Positions 63,076-64,000 of a stretch of 64,000 nucleotides of DNA are shown piece after piece. The notes under the pieces were generated by a model. The model was not told the DNA's origin and made no database searches. It was given only the letters and a program-made list of their open reading frames with translations. Location: NCBI RefSeq assembly GCF_000737245.1, contig NZ_JPQU01000011.1, positions 62,001 to 126,000 of the forward strand, read 5' to 3'. Each line of letters begins with the position of its first letter. The first letter of the stretch is position 1. The position numbers were made by a program, and so were the translations under genes. The stretch is from Pseudomonas syringae. Lineage in GTDB: Bacteria; Pseudomonadota; Gammaproteobacteria; Pseudomonadales; Pseudomonadaceae.

Positions 63076-64000
63076 CTATCGCGCCAACGCCAGCGCCACA
63101 CCCTGACCACCACCAATGCACAAGGTCGCCAGACCTTTTTTGGCATCGCGTTTGATCATTTCATGCAGCAAGGTCACCAGCACGCGGCAACCTGAAGCGC
63201 CGATAGGGTGGCCCAAGGCGATGGCGCCGCCGTTGACGTTGACCTTGGCCATGTCCCAGCCCAGATCCTTGCCGACCGAAAGCGACTGCGCGGCGAACGC
63301 TTCGTTGGCTTCGATCAGGTCCAGTTGGTCAATGGACCAGCCCGCTTTTTCGAGGCAGCGACGGGTCGCGCTCACCGGGCCGATGCCCATGATAGCCGGA
63401 TCGACCCCCGCATTGGCGTAGGCTGCAATGCGTGCCAGCACTGGCAGACCCAGCGCTTCGGCCTTCGCCGCGCTCATCAGGATCACGGCAGCTGCGCCAT
63501 CATTGAGTGACGATGCATTGCCCGCAGTCACCGAGCCATCCTTCTTGAAGGCCGGTTTGAGTTTGCCCAGGGTTTCGGCAGTGGTGCCGGCGCGAGGTTG
63601 CTCATCGACGGCGAAGGCAATCGGGTCGCCTTTGCGCTGGGGGATCAGAATCGGCGTGATCTCATTAACGAACCGTCCGCTTTCGATGGCTGCCACGGCT
63701 TTCTGCTGGGAGGCTGCTGCGAATGCGTCCTGCGCTTCGCGGCTGATTTCATATTTGTCGGCGAGGTTTTCTGCGGTGATGCCCATGTGATAGTCATTGA
63801 ATGCATCCCACAGGCCATCGCTGATCATCGTGTCCACGAGTGTGCTGTGGCCCATACGCAGACCAGTGCGGGCACCGGGCATGACGTAATTGGACAGGCT
63901 CATGTTTTCCTGACCACCAGCGATGATGATCTCGGCATCGCCGCAGCGGATTGCCTGAGTGGCCAAGTGCAGCGCCTTGAGGCCGGAGCCGCATACTTTG
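63076..64000 (-). CDS. Acetyl-CoA acetyltransferase (thiolase), partial
   Basis: The last 308 or so codons of a thiolase; the 5' part lies beyond the window. The nucleophile cysteine is just inside, in [13 protein letters not shown] at 63991-63993 (codon TGC on the minus strand). The family motifs [17 protein letters not shown] (catalytic His) and [12 protein letters not shown] (second Cys) are present near the C-terminus. It condenses or cleaves acetoacetyl-CoA in fatty-acid, PHB or ketone-body metabolism. AtoB and PhaA forms cannot be told apart here. Confidence 0.94.
   Translation of the reverse strand, partial: KVCGSGLKALHLATQAIRCGDAEIIIAGGQENMSLSNYVMPGARTGLRMGHSTLVDTMISDGLWDAFNDYHMGITAENLADKYEISREAQDAFAAASQQKAVAAIESGRFVNEITPILIPQRKGDPIAFAVDEQPRAGTTAETLGKLKPAFKKDGSVTAGNASSLNDGAAAVILMSAAKAEALGLPVLARIAAYANAGVDPAIMGIGPVSATRRCLEKAGWSIDQLDLIEANEAFAAQSLSVGKDLGWDMAKVNVNGGAIALGHPIGASGCRVLVTLLHEMIKRDAKKGLATLCIGGGQGVALALAR

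Overview
The window looks like the chromosome of a Pseudomonas, most likely of the P. fluorescens group. This rests on gene order (grpE-dnaK-dnaJ-dapB-carA-carB-greA, then rlmE-ftsH-folP-glmM-tpiA-secG-tRNA-rimP-nusA-infB-rbfA-truB-rpsO-pnp), on the Pseudomonas-style Fur and D-lactate dehydrogenase, and on the many short palindromes of the 'gtgggagcgagcttgctcgc' type scattered between genes. The species call is inference; no database was searched.

Regions. (1) 1-2330: small conserved genes and a six-copy tandem array of a 112-bp palindromic repeat. (2) 2444-6353: a complete IS66-family transposon with recognisable ends and an exact 8-bp target duplication (TGATGCCC at 2436-2443 and 6354-6361). 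It has split an antitoxin-like HTH gene, whose two halves rejoin in frame once the element and one duplication are removed. Besides tnpA-tnpB-tnpC it carries cargo: a darcynin-family gene, a divergent TetR regulator with a candidate operator between them, and an HxlR-type regulator broken by a stop codon. (3) 6500-9990: a small gene with a structured leader that may mask its ribosome binding site, an MFS exporter, a methyltransferase and a truncated VOC gene. (4) 9970-18874: a defence block of Fic protein, type I restriction-modification (hsdM-hsdS-hsdR, all overlapping) and an Mrr-like endonuclease. (5) 19128-19573: tmRNA and its terminator. (6) 19686-25876: a small secreted protein and the lactate locus (lldR, lldP, dld), with lldD missing between lldP and dld. 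(7) 26013-31633: smpB, ratA-rnfH, bamE, fur, recN, grpE. (8) 31738-57395: a long core block covering chaperones, lysine and carbamoyl-phosphate synthesis, transcription elongation, rRNA modification, FtsH, folate and cell-wall precursors, and the tRNA-rimP-nusA-infB-rbfA-truB-rpsO-pnp translation cluster. (9) 57687-64000: a BON-domain protein, an AsmA-like DUF748 envelope protein with a DUF2845 partner, an RlmI-like methyltransferase and the 3' part of a thiolase gene cut by the window edge.

Working together: tmRNA and SmpB (6 kb apart) make up the ribosome-rescue system. HsdM, HsdS and HsdR form one restriction enzyme beside a second, Mrr-type nuclease and a Fic AMPylator-like protein. LldR probably controls lldP-dld through a perfect palindrome at 24894-24920. 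The IS66 element is the most unusual item, because its cargo (a regulator and its likely target) has nothing to do with transposition.
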